Part shown: positions 9,209 through 18,431 of the stretch, in pieces | How positions within the stretch are numbered: position 1 is the stretch's first letter | Layout: every line of letters begins with the position of its first letter | DNA from: Streptomyces sp. NA04227 | GTDB taxonomy: Bacteria; Actinomycetota; Actinomycetes; Streptomycetales; Streptomycetaceae | Assembly (NCBI RefSeq): GCF_013364195.1 | Contig: NZ_CP054918.1 | Span: forward strand, 6,933,001-6,997,000 | DNA: 64,000 nt | Reading direction: 5' to 3' | The notes under the pieces: generated by a model | What the model saw: only the letters and a program-made list of their open reading frames with translations | The model's database searches: none | Told to the model about the DNA's origin: nothing | Made by a program: the position numbers and the translations under genes

Positions 9209-10425
9209 TTGGTGCCTCCGTCGAAGTGGGGGTTCTCCCAGATGGTGGTCGCACCCATGCCGAAGCCGACGCACATGCTCGTCAGGCCGTAGCGGACGTT
9301 CGGCTGCTCCTCGAACTGACGGGCAAGCTGCGTGAGCAGACGCACGCCGGAGGAGGCCAGCGGGTGGCCGAAGGCGATCGCGCCGCCGTACTGGTTGACG
9401 CGCGGGTCGTCGTCCGCGATGCCGTAGTGGTCAAGGAGGGCCAGGACCTGGACGGCGTAGGCCTCGTTCAGCTCGAACAGGCCGATGTCGTCGATGCTCA
9501 GACCGGCCTTGGCGAGCGCCTTCTCGGTGGCCGGGATCGGGCCGTAGCCCATGACCTCGGGCTCGACACCGACGTAGGCGTAGGAGACCAGGCGCATCCG
9601 GACCGGCAGACCGGCCTCACGGGCGAAGTCCTCGGAGGCGATGAGCGAGGCGGTGGCACCGTCGTTCAGACCGGAGGCGTTGCCCGCGGTGACGCGGCCG
9701 TGGACGCGGAAGGGCGTCTTCAGGTTGGCGATCGACTCCAGCGTGGTGCCCGGGCGCATCGGCTCGTCCTGGGTCGCCAGACCCCAGCCGAGCTCGCCGC
9801 CCTCGGGGGTGGTGCGGCGGATGGCGATCGGCACCAGGTCCTGCTGGATCTTGCCGTTCGCGTAGGCCTTGGCGGCCTTCTCCTGCGAGCGCACCGCGTA
9901 CTCGTCCGCGCGCAGCTTGGTGATGTGCGGCAGGCGGTCGTGCAGGTTCTCCGCGGTCATGCCCATCACCAGGGCGGAGTCGTCGACGAGCTTCTCGCTG
10001 ACGAAGCGCGGGTTGGGGTCGACGCCCTCACCCATCGGGTGGCGGCCCATGTGCTCGACACCACCGGCGACGGCGACGTCGTACGCGCCGAAGGCGATGG
10101 AACCGGCGACCGTGGTGACGGCGGTGAGCGCACCGGCGCACATCCGGTCGATGGCGTAACCGGGCACGGACTGCGGCAGGCCGGCGAGGACACCAGCGGT
10201 GCGGCCGATGGTCAGGCCCTGGTCACCGGTCTGGGTCGTCGCGGCGATCGCGACCTCGTCGATCTTCGCCGGGTCCAGGTTCGGGTTGCGGCGAAGCAGC
10301 TCACGGAGGGACTTGACCACGAGATCGTCGGCTCGCGTCTCGTGGTAGATGCCCTTCGGGCCCGCCTTGCCGAACGGGGTACGAACGCCGTCGACGAAGA
10401 CGACGTCCTTCACGGTACGAGGCAC
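9205..10425 (-). CDS. fadA: Acetyl-CoA acyltransferase (thiolase)
   Basis: This cytoplasmic enzyme cleaves 3-ketoacyl-CoA with CoA, the last beta-oxidation step. The 406-residue protein has the three thiolase signatures: the nucleophilic cysteine (Cys96) in DRMCAGALTAV, the histidine in GGAIAFGHPLASSG, and the second cysteine in TSMCVGFGMG. The GTG start at 10425 is preceded by GGAGGAGA at good spacing; upstream frame has no family similarity. It is the first gene of a two-gene operon with fadB, sharing four bases with it. A palindrome lies inside the apparent promoter 80 bases upstream, suggesting control by a TetR-like repressor sensing acyl-CoA; that is an inference. Confidence 0.95.
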   Translation of the reverse strand: MPRTVKDVVFVDGVRTPFGKAGPKGIYHETRADDLVVKSLRELLRRNPNLDPAKIDEVAIAATTQTGDQGLTIGRTAGVLAGLPQSVPGYAIDRMCAGALTAVTTVAGSIAFGAYDVAVAGGVEHMGRHPMGEGVDPNPRFVSEKLVDDSALVMGMTAENLHDRLPHITKLRADEYAVRSQEKAAKAYANGKIQQDLVPIAIRRTTPEGGELGWGLATQDEPMRPGTTLESIANLKTPFRVHGRVTAGNASGLNDGATASLIASEDFAREAGLPVRMRLVSYAYVGVEPEVMGYGPIPATEKALAKAGLSIDDIGLFELNEAYAVQVLALLDHYGIADDDPRVNQYGGAIAFGHPLASSGVRLLTQLARQFEEQPNVRYGLTSMCVGFGMGATTIWENPHFDGGTK

Positions 10426-10496
10426 GATGGCTCTCCTCCAGAATGCGGGGTGGCACTGCCGCGCGGCACGCCGCTCAGAGGCAGAGCGCGCTGCGA

Positions 10497-10525
10497 ATAC
10501 CGACATGCTACTTACGAGTAACCAA
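10497..10525 (-). promoter_or_regulatory. fadA promoter with internal palindrome
   Basis: On the minus strand TTGGTT (10525-10520) and CGGTAT (10502-10497) are separated by 17 bases, a possible -35/-10 pair. The spacer contains TACTTACGAGTA (10509-10520), whose outer four bases at each end, TACT and AGTA, are inverted copies. A repressor bound there would block polymerase. The -10 match is poor. Confidence 0.4.
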
Positions 10526-10674
10526 GCTGCACAGTCATACCGCCCCAAGCGGCGAAGGTCACATCAAGTGACGGTGCCGTAGGTACCTCCGCAGTGTGGC
10601 GCGCAGGTGCCCACGGCACTGTTCCGTCGTACGTCTTCGGCGTCCCGTACGTCTTCGGGTCCCGTACGTCGCGG

Positions 10675-11952
10675 TCAGTCGCTCTTGGCGTTGAGAGCGG
10701 TCACCAGTACCGGCGTCACCAGCTCGATCTGCCAGGGGCGGGCGCCGTGCGCGACGAGGGCCGCGGTCACCGACTCGGTGTCGGCCACGGCGGGCGGTTC
10801 CCAGCAGACGCGGCGGACAGTGTCCGGGGTGATCAGGTTCTCCTGCGGCAGGTTGAGCTCCTCCGCGAGTGAGGTGACCCCGGCGCGCGCGGCCGAGAGC
10901 CGGGCGGCGGCCTGCGGGTCCTTGTCCGCCCAGGCACGCGGCGGCGGCGGACCGGCCAACGGCTGCCCCGGCTGCGGGAGTTCGGAGTCGGGCAGCGCCT
11001 TCGCGCGGTCCACCGCCGACTGCCACTGGTCGAGCTGGCGGCGTCCGACCCGGTGCCCGAAGCCGGGCAGCGCACCGAGTGCCTGCACGGTGGCGGGCAG
11101 GGCGAGCGCGGCCTCCACGATGGCCGCGTCGCTGAGCACCTTGCCGGGCGAGACGTCGCGCCGCTGGGCGATCCGGTCGCGGGTGAGCCAGAGTTCGCGC
11201 ACCACGGCCATCTGACGGCGGCGGCGCACCTTGTGCATGCCCGAGGTGCGGCGCCAGGGGTCCTTGCGCGGCGGCGGGGGCGGGGCGGCGGCGATCGCCT
11301 CGAACTCCTGGCGCGCCCAGTCGAGTTTGCCCTGCCGGTCCAGCTCCTTTTCCAGCGCGTCGCGCAGGTCCACCAGGAGCTCGACGTCCAGCGCGGCGTA
11401 CCGCAGCCAGGGTTCGGGCAGCGGGCGGGTGGACCAGTCCACGGCGGAGTGGCCCTTCTCCAGTACGAAGCCGAGCACGTTCTCGACCATCGCGCCGAGC
11501 CCGACCCGGGGGAACCCGGCGAGACGGCCCGCCAGTTCGGTGTCGAACAACCGGCTGGGAACCATGCCTATGTCCCGCAGACAGGGCAGGTCCTGGGTGG
11601 CCGCGTGCAGAACCCACTCGGCGTCCCCGACGGCGGCGCCGAGGGCGGAGAGGTCGGGGCAGGCCACCGGGTCGACGAGCGCGCTGCCCGCACCCTCGCG
11701 GCGCAGCTGCACCAGATACGCGCGCTGGCCGTAGCGGTAGCCGGAGGCGCGCTCGGCGTCCACGGCGACGGGGCCGTGGCCCGCGGCGAAGGCGTCGATC
11801 ACCGCGGCCAGGGACTCCTCGTCCGCGGTGACCGGCGGGATGCCCTCGCGGGGCTCGAGCAAAGGGGTCGGCGCCGTTTCGACGTCGTCCGGAGGAGCGC
11901 CTCCGGTGGTTCGCAGTGAAGCGTCTGCTGCGGTCTCTCGGGCGTCGGTCAC
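10675..11952 (-). CDS. rnd: Ribonuclease D (DEDDy 3'-5' exonuclease with HRDC domain)
   Basis: Predicted 3'-5' exoribonuclease for tRNA or stable-RNA trimming. The 425-residue product holds the DEDD catalytic residues in order: VAVDAERASGY (Asp, Glu), LHAATQDLPCL (Asp), then RYAALDVELL, where the tyrosine places it in the DEDDy group. A helical HRDC domain starts near residue 235 (RRRQMAVVRELWLTRDRIA) as in RNase D. The gene begins with GTG at 11952 and has no strong ribosome-binding site. Residues 1-35 are a variable, Thr/Pro-rich tail. It stands alone, downstream of a response regulator whose transcript is probably ended by a hairpin in between. Confidence 0.88.
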   Translation of the reverse strand: MTDARETAADASLRTTGGAPPDDVETAPTPLLEPREGIPPVTADEESLAAVIDAFAAGHGPVAVDAERASGYRYGQRAYLVQLRREGAGSALVDPVACPDLSALGAAVGDAEWVLHAATQDLPCLRDIGMVPSRLFDTELAGRLAGFPRVGLGAMVENVLGFVLEKGHSAVDWSTRPLPEPWLRYAALDVELLVDLRDALEKELDRQGKLDWARQEFEAIAAAPPPPPRKDPWRRTSGMHKVRRRRQMAVVRELWLTRDRIAQRRDVSPGKVLSDAAIVEAALALPATVQALGALPGFGHRVGRRQLDQWQSAVDRAKALPDSELPQPGQPLAGPPPPRAWADKDPQAAARLSAARAGVTSLAEELNLPQENLITPDTVRRVCWEPPAVADTESVTAALVAHGARPWQIELVTPVLVTALNAKSD

Positions 11953-12051
11953 CTGTCAAGGGTATCCGCCGACCCGAACCGGCTTCCTGCGCCTTCCCAA
12001 GAAAACCCTTCCCACCTGGGAAGAGAGCGGCCCCGGCAGGGTGGACCACGG

Positions 12052-12093
12052 CGTGGGGCCCGACGACTAAACGTTCCGTCGTCGGGCCCCACG
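12052..12093 (-). terminator. Strong hairpin after response regulator
   Basis: A 16-base perfect stem, CGTGGGGCCCGACGAC (12052-12067) with its complement at 12078-12093, encloses a ten-base loop. It lies 101 bases past the stop of the minus-strand response regulator and 100 bases before rnd. Confidence 0.75.
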
Positions 12094-12193
12094 CCCGCGC
12101 GTCCGCTTTACGGACAGGCGATCTTTCGGCTGTTCAGTCGCCGGGCTGCTCGGTTGCCGGGCTTCTCGGCTGTCCGGTTGCCCGGCCGGTCGG

Positions 12194-12856
12194 TCAGTGG
12201 ATGATCCCGGTCCGCAGGGCGACCGCGACCATTCCGGCGCGGTCACCCGTGCCGAGCTTGCGGGCGATGCGGGCGAGGTGCGACTTCACGGTCAGCGCCG
12301 AGAGGCCCATCGAGACGCCGATGGCCTTGTTGGACTGACCCTCGGCCACCAGCCGCAGCACCTCGACCTCCCGGCCGGACAGTTCGCGGTAGCCGCCCGG
12401 GTGGCTCGGGGCACCCGGGGGGCGACGGTGCATACGTGCCGCCGCCGCACCGATGGGCGCGGCGCCGGGCCGGGTGGGCAGGCCGATGTTGGTACGGGTG
12501 CCGGTGACGACGTAGCCCTTGACTCCGCCCGCGAGTGCGTTGCGCACCGCGCCGATGTCGTCGGCGGCGGACAGGGCCAGACCGTTGGGCCAGCCTGCGG
12601 CCCGGGTCTCGGAGAGCAGCGTGAGACCGCTGCCGTCGGGAAGGTGGACATCGGCGACGCAGATGTCACGGGGGTTGGCGATTCGGGGGCGGGCCTCCGC
12701 GATCGACGACGCCTCGATGACGTCGCGCACTCCGAGCGCCCACAGATGACGGGTGACGGTGGAGCGGACCCGCGGGTCGGCCACCACCACCATGGCGGTC
12801 GGCTTGTTCGGGCGGTAGGCGACCAGGCTTGCGGGCTGCTCGAGGAGAACGGACAC
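12194..12856 (-). CDS. Orphan response regulator with LuxR-type DNA-binding domain
   Basis: A predicted DNA-binding regulator of 220 residues. Residues 20-115 form a receiver-like domain with an aspartate in DICVADVHLPDGSG (the expected phosphoacceptor), a serine in LALSAADD and the lysine in GGVKGYVV. The usual pair of acidic residues at the first strand is reduced to one (VVVADPR), so phosphorylation may be weak. The C-terminal 65 residues are a LuxR/NarL helix-turn-helix: LSGREVEVLRLVAEGQSNK and LSALTVKSHLARIARKLG. No histidine kinase lies nearby. The GTG start at 12856 has AGGAGG just upstream. A long, relatively AT-rich region precedes it, consistent with complex control. Confidence 0.85.
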   Translation of the reverse strand: MSVLLEQPASLVAYRPNKPTAMVVVADPRVRSTVTRHLWALGVRDVIEASSIAEARPRIANPRDICVADVHLPDGSGLTLLSETRAAGWPNGLALSAADDIGAVRNALAGGVKGYVVTGTRTNIGLPTRPGAAPIGAAAARMHRRPPGAPSHPGGYRELSGREVEVLRLVAEGQSNKAIGVSMGLSALTVKSHLARIARKLGTGDRAGMVAVALRTGIIH

Positions 12857-13232
12857 CAGGCCTCCTGGGGTGCGGGAACGGCCGTCGGCTTGGGGGAGAA
12901 GCAGTGACGAACCGTGCTTTGTAGGTCACAGACGTCTTCGGCAGCACCCTCGCCCGCCTTTAGGCAATGATCACGATTTGGTGAGTAATAATTCGTGCAA
13001 TTCGGACGGGCGATCGATCAGTCGCAGAGCCAACCGATCGCGAACAAGGGCCAAAGCCGGACGCGAAGAGGCTGAAAAGGCGTCAGAAATATGTCAGGAA
13101 TGCGCCGGGAATCGCCTCGACAGCACGGCGGGCACGCTGACGGCGCGGGTAGGCCGACGCGGCGCGGGAGGCGGGCCGAGGAAGGAGCGAAGAAGGAGCC
13201 GAGCGGGAGAAGGGGTGACGGGGGAAATGCCA
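12857..13232. other. Long upstream region of the response regulator
   Basis: About 375 bases separate the response regulator start from the DUF3000 terminator. I see no gene with Streptomyces-like codon bias. The stretch 12959-13010 is clearly less GC-rich than its surroundings (TTAGGCAATGATCACGATTT, then GTGAGTAATAATTCGTGCAA) and is where a promoter and regulator sites would be expected. Confidence 0.5.
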
Positions 13233-13260
13233 CGGGCCCTCCCGTAAGAGGGAGGGCCCG
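13233..13260 (-). terminator. Hairpin terminator after DUF3000 gene
   Basis: CGGGCCCTCCC (13233-13243) pairs perfectly with GGGAGGGCCCG (13250-13260) around a six-base loop. It lies about 50 bases past the DUF3000 stop on the minus strand. Confidence 0.75.
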
Positions 13261-13311
13261 AGTCTGTGTTCGTGTGTGTGCTTCGTGCGGGTACCGGCGC
13301 TGCTCGCTCGC

Positions 13312-13989
13312 TCAGTGCGTCTGCGGCCCCCGCCGCTGCGGCAGGGACACCACCGAACCGTCGGCCGAGCCGGCGGGCGGCAGTCCGGCGAGCTGGCAGA
13401 GCAGTTCGCACCAGGCGAGGAGATGCGCGGCGGTGTCCGGCACCTCGCCGCCGGATTCGTGCGGCGTCCACGAGGCGCGGATCTCGATCTGGCTCGCGGA
13501 CGGCCGTTCGGACAGGCCGCCGAAGTAGTGCGAGGCCGCCCGGGTCACCGTGCCCCCGGCCTCGTGGTAGGTCAGGCCGCGTGCGTCCAGGGCTCCGGTC
13601 AGCCAGGACCAGCAGACGTCGGGGAGCAGGGGATCGGCCGCCATCTCGGGTTCCAGTTCGGCCCGGACCAGGGTCACCAGGCGGAACCGGCCCTGCCAGG
13701 CCTCGTGGCCCGCCGGGTCGTACAGCAGGATCAGACGGCCGTCGGCGAGGTCCTCGTCCCCGTCGAGTACGCAGGCCTCGATCGCGTGGGCGTGCGGGGC
13801 CAGGCGGCGCGGCGCGCGTACCGTCTCGATCTCGATGCCGGGGCGCAGGCGCGCGGAGTGCAGAGCCTGCACCGCGGCGCGGAAGGCCCAGGGGGCCTGG
13901 TCCGCAGGGTCCGTGTGGGCGTCGTCCTGTGCCGTGATCGCGTCCGCCCCGTTCGTGCCGTCCGACAGTTGTTCATGAGCCGCAGCCAT
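13312..13989 (-). CDS. DUF3000 family protein
   Basis: A conserved actinobacterial protein of unknown function, 225 residues. Recognisable stretches are [50 protein letters not shown] and ASHYFGGLSERPSASQIEIR, as I recall them from the DUF3000 family. No signal peptide or membrane span is present, so it is probably cytoplasmic. The ATG at 13989 has no clear ribosome-binding site, so the start may differ slightly. It is divergent from hemE across 168 bases, so the two may share control; a heme-related role is only a guess from position. Confidence 0.75.
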   Translation of the reverse strand: MAAAHEQLSDGTNGADAITAQDDAHTDPADQAPWAFRAAVQALHSARLRPGIEIETVRAPRRLAPHAHAIEACVLDGDEDLADGRLILLYDPAGHEAWQGRFRLVTLVRAELEPEMAADPLLPDVCWSWLTGALDARGLTYHEAGGTVTRAASHYFGGLSERPSASQIEIRASWTPHESGGEVPDTAAHLLAWCELLCQLAGLPPAGSADGSVVSLPQRRGPQTH

Positions 13990-14157
13990 GCCGAGGAGAG
14001 TAAGGGGAACCGGGCCCGTGCGTGCGGAGGGACACCCCCCTAGCGCCCCGCCCGGCCGGATCCCGTGCCGGTACTGGCCGAAGGGCGGCACTCCGGCCGG
14101 GACGGACGGGCCCTCCCGTGGACGGAGCGGCCCGCTCAGCATGCGAGACTTTCGTTC

Positions 14158-15264
14158 GTGAGCGCCAACGACCTTCCCCGAGCTGCCGGATCCGACGCGG
14201 CAGGGCAGAGTTCCGGCACCGGCCGGCCGCCCGTGAAGACGTACGACTCCGCGTTCCTGCGGGCCTGCCGCCGTGAGCCGGTGCCGCACACGCCGGTCTG
14301 GTTCATGCGACAGGCGGGCCGCTCGCTGCCCGAGTACCTGAAGGTGCGCGAGGGCATCGCGATGCTGGACTCGTGCATGCGCCCCGACTTGGTCGCCGAG
14401 ATCACCATGCAGCCGGTGCGCCGCCACCGCGTCGACGCGGCGATCTACTTCAGCGACATCGTCGTACCGCTCAAGGCCATCGGTATCGACCTCGACATCA
14501 AGCCCGGTGTGGGCCCGGTGGTCGAGTCGCCCATCCGCAGCCGGGCCGACCTCGCGCGGCTGCGCGCGCTCACCCCGGACGACGTCGCGTACGTCACCGA
14601 GGCCATCGGCCTGCTCACGGCCGAACTCGGCGAGACGCCGCTGATCGGCTTCGCGGGTGCGCCGTTCACGCTCGCCAGCTACCTCGTGGAGGGCGGCCCC
14701 TCGCGCAACCACGAGCACACCAAGGCGATGATGTACGGCGACCCGGAGCTGTGGGCCGACCTGCTCGACCGGCTCGCGGACATCACCGCCGCGTTCCTGC
14801 GCGTGCAGATCGAGGCCGGAGCCTCCGCCGTGCAGCTCTTCGACTCCTGGGTGGGCGCGCTGGCGCCCGCCGACTACCGGCGCTCGGTGCTCCCGGCCTC
14901 CGCGAAGGTCTTCGACGCGGTCTCCGGGTACGGCGTCCCGCGCATCCACTTCGGCGTCGGCACCGGTGAACTCCTCGGCCTGCTCGGCGAGGCGGGCGCG
15001 GACGTGGTCGGCGTCGACTGGCGGGTCCCCCTCGACGAGGCCGCCCGCCGCGTCGGTCCCGGCAAGGCCCTCCAGGGCAACCTCGACCCCGCCGTACTGT
15101 TCGCAGGAGAGCGGGCGGTCGAGGCCAAGACCCGCGAAGTCCTGGACGCCGCCGCCTCGTTGGAGGGCCACGTCTTCAACCTCGGCCACGGTGTGCTCCC
15201 GACGACCGACCCGGACGCGCTGACCCGCCTCGTCGAGTACGTGCACACGCAGACCAAGCGCTGA
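14158..15264 (+). CDS. hemE: Uroporphyrinogen decarboxylase
   Basis: Converts uroporphyrinogen III to coproporphyrinogen III by four decarboxylations, the last step before the coproporphyrin-dependent branch begins. The 368-residue protein has the N-terminal signature [15 protein letters not shown], the aspartate in [22 protein letters not shown] in the middle, and [13 protein letters not shown] at the C-terminus. The GTG at 14158 is taken as start; it keeps a 27-residue variable lead before the conserved [11 protein letters not shown]. No strong ribosome-binding site is visible. It lies close to cgoX and chdC, which act next in the same pathway, with one flavoprotein gene on the other strand in between. 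Confidence 0.96.
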   Translation: MSANDLPRAAGSDAAGQSSGTGRPPVKTYDSAFLRACRREPVPHTPVWFMRQAGRSLPEYLKVREGIAMLDSCMRPDLVAEITMQPVRRHRVDAAIYFSDIVVPLKAIGIDLDIKPGVGPVVESPIRSRADLARLRALTPDDVAYVTEAIGLLTAELGETPLIGFAGAPFTLASYLVEGGPSRNHEHTKAMMYGDPELWADLLDRLADITAAFLRVQIEAGASAVQLFDSWVGALAPADYRRSVLPASAKVFDAVSGYGVPRIHFGVGTGELLGLLGEAGADVVGVDWRVPLDEAARRVGPGKALQGNLDPAVLFAGERAVEAKTREVLDAAASLEGHVFNLGHGVLPTTDPDALTRLVEYVHTQTKR

Positions 15265-15293
15265 GCGCTGGCTGTACTGACCCGCAGGGCTGT

Positions 15294-15323
15294 CCCTCGG
15301 CGTCGGCCTCTCGCCGCCGAGGG
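15294..15323 (+). terminator. Hairpin after hemE
   Basis: CCCTCGGC (15294-15301) pairs with GCCGAGGG (15316-15323) around a 14-base loop, about 30 bases past the hemE stop. A moderate terminator candidate between the convergent genes hemE and the flavoprotein. Confidence 0.45.
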
Positions 15324-15392
15324 GACCCCGGGCCGCCGCTGTGTCGGCGTCCCGCGCCGTCGGCGCCGGGGGTGTCCGCGCCGCGCCGACGG

Positions 15393-16772
15393 TTACCGCC
15401 CTGCCGTCTCCCGCACCGCCACCGCCGCCTTGCGGGCGGCCACCAGGACCGGGTCCCAGACGGGGGAGAACGGCGGTGCGTAGCCAAGGTCGAGTGCGGT
15501 CATCTGCTCGACGGTCATCTGGGCGGTGAGGGCCACGGCCGCGATGTCGACGCGTTTCGCGGCGCCCTCGCGGCCGACGATCTGGACGCCGAGCAGCCGT
15601 CCGGTGCGGCGCTCGGCGAGCATCTTGACCCGCATCGACCCGGCGCCCGGGTAGTAGCCCGCGCGGCTCGTCGACTCGACGGTCACCGGGACGAACCGCA
15701 GGCCCGCCGCGCGCGCCTCCTTCTCGCGGAGCCCGGTGCGCGCGATCTCCAGGTCGCACACCTTGCTCACCGCCGTGCCCACCACACCGGGGAACGTCGC
15801 GTAACCGCCGCCCACATTGGTGCCGATGACCTGCCCGTGCTTGTTGGCGTGGGTGCCGAGCGCGATGTGCCGTTCGCGGCCGAGTACCAGGTCGAGCACC
15901 TCGACGCAGTCGCCGCCCGCCCAGATGTTCTCGTGGCCGCGTACCCGCATGGCCAGGTCCGTGAGCAGCCCTCCCTGGTCGCCGAGCGGCAGCCCGGCCG
16001 CCTCGGCGAGGGTGGTCTCGGGGCGCACACCGGTGCCGAGGACGACCACGTCGGCGGGATACTCCGCGTCCGCGGTCGCCACCGCGCGGACCCGGCCCGC
16101 GTCGTCGGTACGGATCTCGGTGACCGCGGCGTCGTTGACCATGGCGATACCCATGGCGGTCATGGCCTCGCCGACCTGCTGCCCCATGTCGGGGTCGAGG
16201 GTCGCCATCGGCTGTGCGGCGCGGTTGAGGACCGTCACCTCGTAGTCCCGCTGGACCAGCGCCTCGGCCATCTCCACACCGATGTACCCGGCGCCGACCA
16301 CGACCGCCCGACGGCCCTCGGTGGCGGCAAGGGAGTCGAGCAGCGCCTGGCCGTCGTCGAGGGTCTGCACGCCGTGCACGCCGGGCGCATTGATGCCCGG
16401 CACCGGCGGGCGCACGGGCCGTGCGCCGGTGGCGATCACCAGCTTGTCGTACGAAGTCCACTCCTCGGCGCCGGAGTCGAGCGTCCTGACGCGGATCCGC
16501 GAGCCCGCCGGGTCGATCTCCACGACCTCCGTGCGCATCCGCAGGTCGATGTCCCGGGCGCGGTGCTCCTCGGGGGAGCGCGCGATCAGCGCGTCGCGCT
16601 CCTCGACGACTCCGCCCACCCAGTACGGGATTCCGCACGCCGAGTACGAGGCGAAGGAGCCGCGCTCGAAGGCGAGGATCTCCAGCTCTTCGGGTCCGCG
16701 CAGCCGCCGGGCCTGCGAGGCCGCCGACATCCCCGTGGCGTCGCCGCCGATGACCACAAGACGTTCCCGCAT
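15393..16772 (-). CDS. CoA-disulfide-reductase-like FAD-dependent oxidoreductase
   Basis: A flavoprotein disulfide reductase of 459 residues. It has an N-terminal FAD-binding start (LVVIGGDATGMSAASQARRL), the single active-site cysteine (Cys46) in YSACGIPYWVGG typical of CoA-disulfide and NADH peroxidase/oxidase types, an NADPH-binding VVVGAGYIGVEMAEAL, and ENIWAGGDCVE before the dimerisation domain. Likely reaction: NAD(P)H-dependent reduction of a low-molecular-weight disulfide or related thiol chemistry in the cytoplasm. ATG 16772 is supported by GAGGAG seven bases upstream. It is convergent with hemE and divergent from cgoX. Exact substrate unknown. Confidence 0.82.
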   Translation of the reverse strand: MRERLVVIGGDATGMSAASQARRLRGPEELEILAFERGSFASYSACGIPYWVGGVVEERDALIARSPEEHRARDIDLRMRTEVVEIDPAGSRIRVRTLDSGAEEWTSYDKLVIATGARPVRPPVPGINAPGVHGVQTLDDGQALLDSLAATEGRRAVVVGAGYIGVEMAEALVQRDYEVTVLNRAAQPMATLDPDMGQQVGEAMTAMGIAMVNDAAVTEIRTDDAGRVRAVATADAEYPADVVVLGTGVRPETTLAEAAGLPLGDQGGLLTDLAMRVRGHENIWAGGDCVEVLDLVLGRERHIALGTHANKHGQVIGTNVGGGYATFPGVVGTAVSKVCDLEIARTGLREKEARAAGLRFVPVTVESTSRAGYYPGAGSMRVKMLAERRTGRLLGVQIVGREGAAKRVDIAAVALTAQMTVEQMTALDLGYAPPFSPVWDPVLVAARKAAVAVRETAGR

Positions 16773-16960
16773 CGCCCGCTCCTCGGCAGTCGCCACCCGG
16801 CCGCCGTCGCTCCGGCAGCCGTACGTCCCAAGCCCGCACACCCTCCGGCCCCGTGGGCCGGACCGGTCGCCGGGAGGGCCCGGGACCGCACCGCACACCG
16901 TATCCGCCCCGGGGACACGGCAGTTCACCGGCGCCGCGGGCGGTCTGACACAGTGGGCAG

Positions 16961-18427
16961 ATGCACGCAGTGGACAGTCCGGCGGGTCCGGGCACGCACA
17001 CCGTGGTCGTGGGCGGCGGCATCGCGGGCCTGGCCGCCGCGCACCGGCTGCTCGTCGCCGGCCACCGGGTGACCGTCGTCGAGGCCACCGACCGGCTCGG
17101 CGGAAAGCTGCTCCCCGGCGAGATCGCGGGCGTCCGGGTCGACCTGGGCGCCGAGTCCCTGCTCGCCCGCCGCCCGGAGGCCCTCGACCTCGCCCGCGAG
17201 GTCGGCATCGGCGACCGCCTGGAGCCCCCGGCCACGGCCACCGCCGCCCTGTGGACCCGGGGCACCCTGCGCCCGATGCCCAAGGGCCACGTCATGGGCG
17301 TACCGGGCGACCCGGCCGTACTGACCGGTGTGCTGTCCGAGGAAGGCCTGCGCCGGGCCGACCGGGAGCGCGAACTGCCGCCCACCGAGGTCGGCGAGGA
17401 CATCGCGGTCGGCGCGTACGTCGCCGCGCGCCTCGGCCGCGAGGTGGTGGACCGTCTGGTCGAGCCCCTGCTCGGCGGGGTGTACGCCGGGGACGCGTAC
17501 CGGATCTCGATGCGGTCGGCGGTGCCGCAGCTCTTCGCGGCGGCCCGTGCGCACGCCTCGCTGCTCGACGGCGTCGGCGAGATCCAGCGCCGCGCCGCCC
17601 GCGCGCAGCAGACCGGCCCTGTCTTCTCCGGCGTGCGCGGCGGAGTGGGCACCATGCCGCTCGCCGTCGCCGAGCGGGTACGGGCCCTGGGCGGCCGCAT
17701 CCTCACCGGCACCCCGGTCACCGCGCTGCGCCGTACCGCGCCGGGTGCCGCCTGGCGGATCGAGACCCCGGCCGAGGCCCTCGACGCCGATGCCGTGGTC
17801 CTCGCCGTGCCCGCCGGTGCCGCCGCCCGGCTGCTCGGCGCCGAGGCCCCGGCCGCCGCGGCCGAACTCGGCGCCGTCGAGTACGCGTCGATGGCCCTGA
17901 TCACCCTCGCCTACCGCACCTCCGAGGCCCAACTCCCCGAAGGCAGCGGGTTCTTGGTGCCGCCGGTGGACGGCCGCACCATCAAGGCCGCCACCTTCGC
18001 GAGCCGCAAATGGGGCTGGATCGGCGAGGAGGACCCGGGCCTGCTCGTGCTGCGGACCTCGGTCGGCCGGTACGGCGAGAGCGCGATTCTGGAGCGCGAC
18101 GACGAGGAACTCGTCGAGGTTTCGCGCGCGGACCTGCGCGCGGCCACCGGCCTCGACGCACGGCCCGTCGCCGCGCGGGTGACCCGGTGGCAGGACGGGC
18201 TGCCGCAGTATCCGGTCGGGCACCTGGCCCGGGTGGCGCGGATCCGGGCCGAGGTGGCGCGGCATCCGGGGCTCGCGGTGTGCGGGGCCGCGTACGACGG
18301 GGTCGGTGTGCCCGCCTGTATCGCGAGCGCCCACGCGGCCGTGGACGCGCTGCTCGGCGACCGGCGCGGTCTGACGGACCTCATCCGGAACCCGGTGCAG
18401 AGCTTGCACGGCGGCGCGGGAGAATAG
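16961..18427 (+). CDS. cgoX: Coproporphyrinogen III oxidase / protoporphyrinogen oxidase family (CgoX/HemY)
   Basis: An FAD-dependent oxidase of 488 residues that, in Gram-positive bacteria, oxidises coproporphyrinogen III to coproporphyrin III. The dinucleotide-binding motif [17 protein letters not shown] is at the N-terminus, followed by [12 protein letters not shown]. The body has [21 protein letters not shown] and the C-terminus [16 protein letters not shown], both typical of HemY/HemG flavoproteins. Older annotation would call it hemG or protoporphyrinogen oxidase. The coproporphyrin assignment rests on the chdC gene four bases downstream, which acts on coproheme. The pair is clearly an operon. 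Confidence 0.93.
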   Translation: MHAVDSPAGPGTHTVVVGGGIAGLAAAHRLLVAGHRVTVVEATDRLGGKLLPGEIAGVRVDLGAESLLARRPEALDLAREVGIGDRLEPPATATAALWTRGTLRPMPKGHVMGVPGDPAVLTGVLSEEGLRRADRERELPPTEVGEDIAVGAYVAARLGREVVDRLVEPLLGGVYAGDAYRISMRSAVPQLFAAARAHASLLDGVGEIQRRAARAQQTGPVFSGVRGGVGTMPLAVAERVRALGGRILTGTPVTALRRTAPGAAWRIETPAEALDADAVVLAVPAGAAARLLGAEAPAAAAELGAVEYASMALITLAYRTSEAQLPEGSGFLVPPVDGRTIKAATFASRKWGWIGEEDPGLLVLRTSVGRYGESAILERDDEELVEVSRADLRAATGLDARPVAARVTRWQDGLPQYPVGHLARVARIRAEVARHPGLAVCGAAYDGVGVPACIASAHAAVDALLGDRRGLTDLIRNPVQSLHGGAGE

Positions 18428-18431
18428 CCGC

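Noticed and set aside
13312..17904. 1530-residue minus-strand frame spanning DUF3000, hemE, the flavoprotein gene and cgoX
   Set aside because: It is a read-through of three other genes. Only its last 225 residues (DUF3000) look real.
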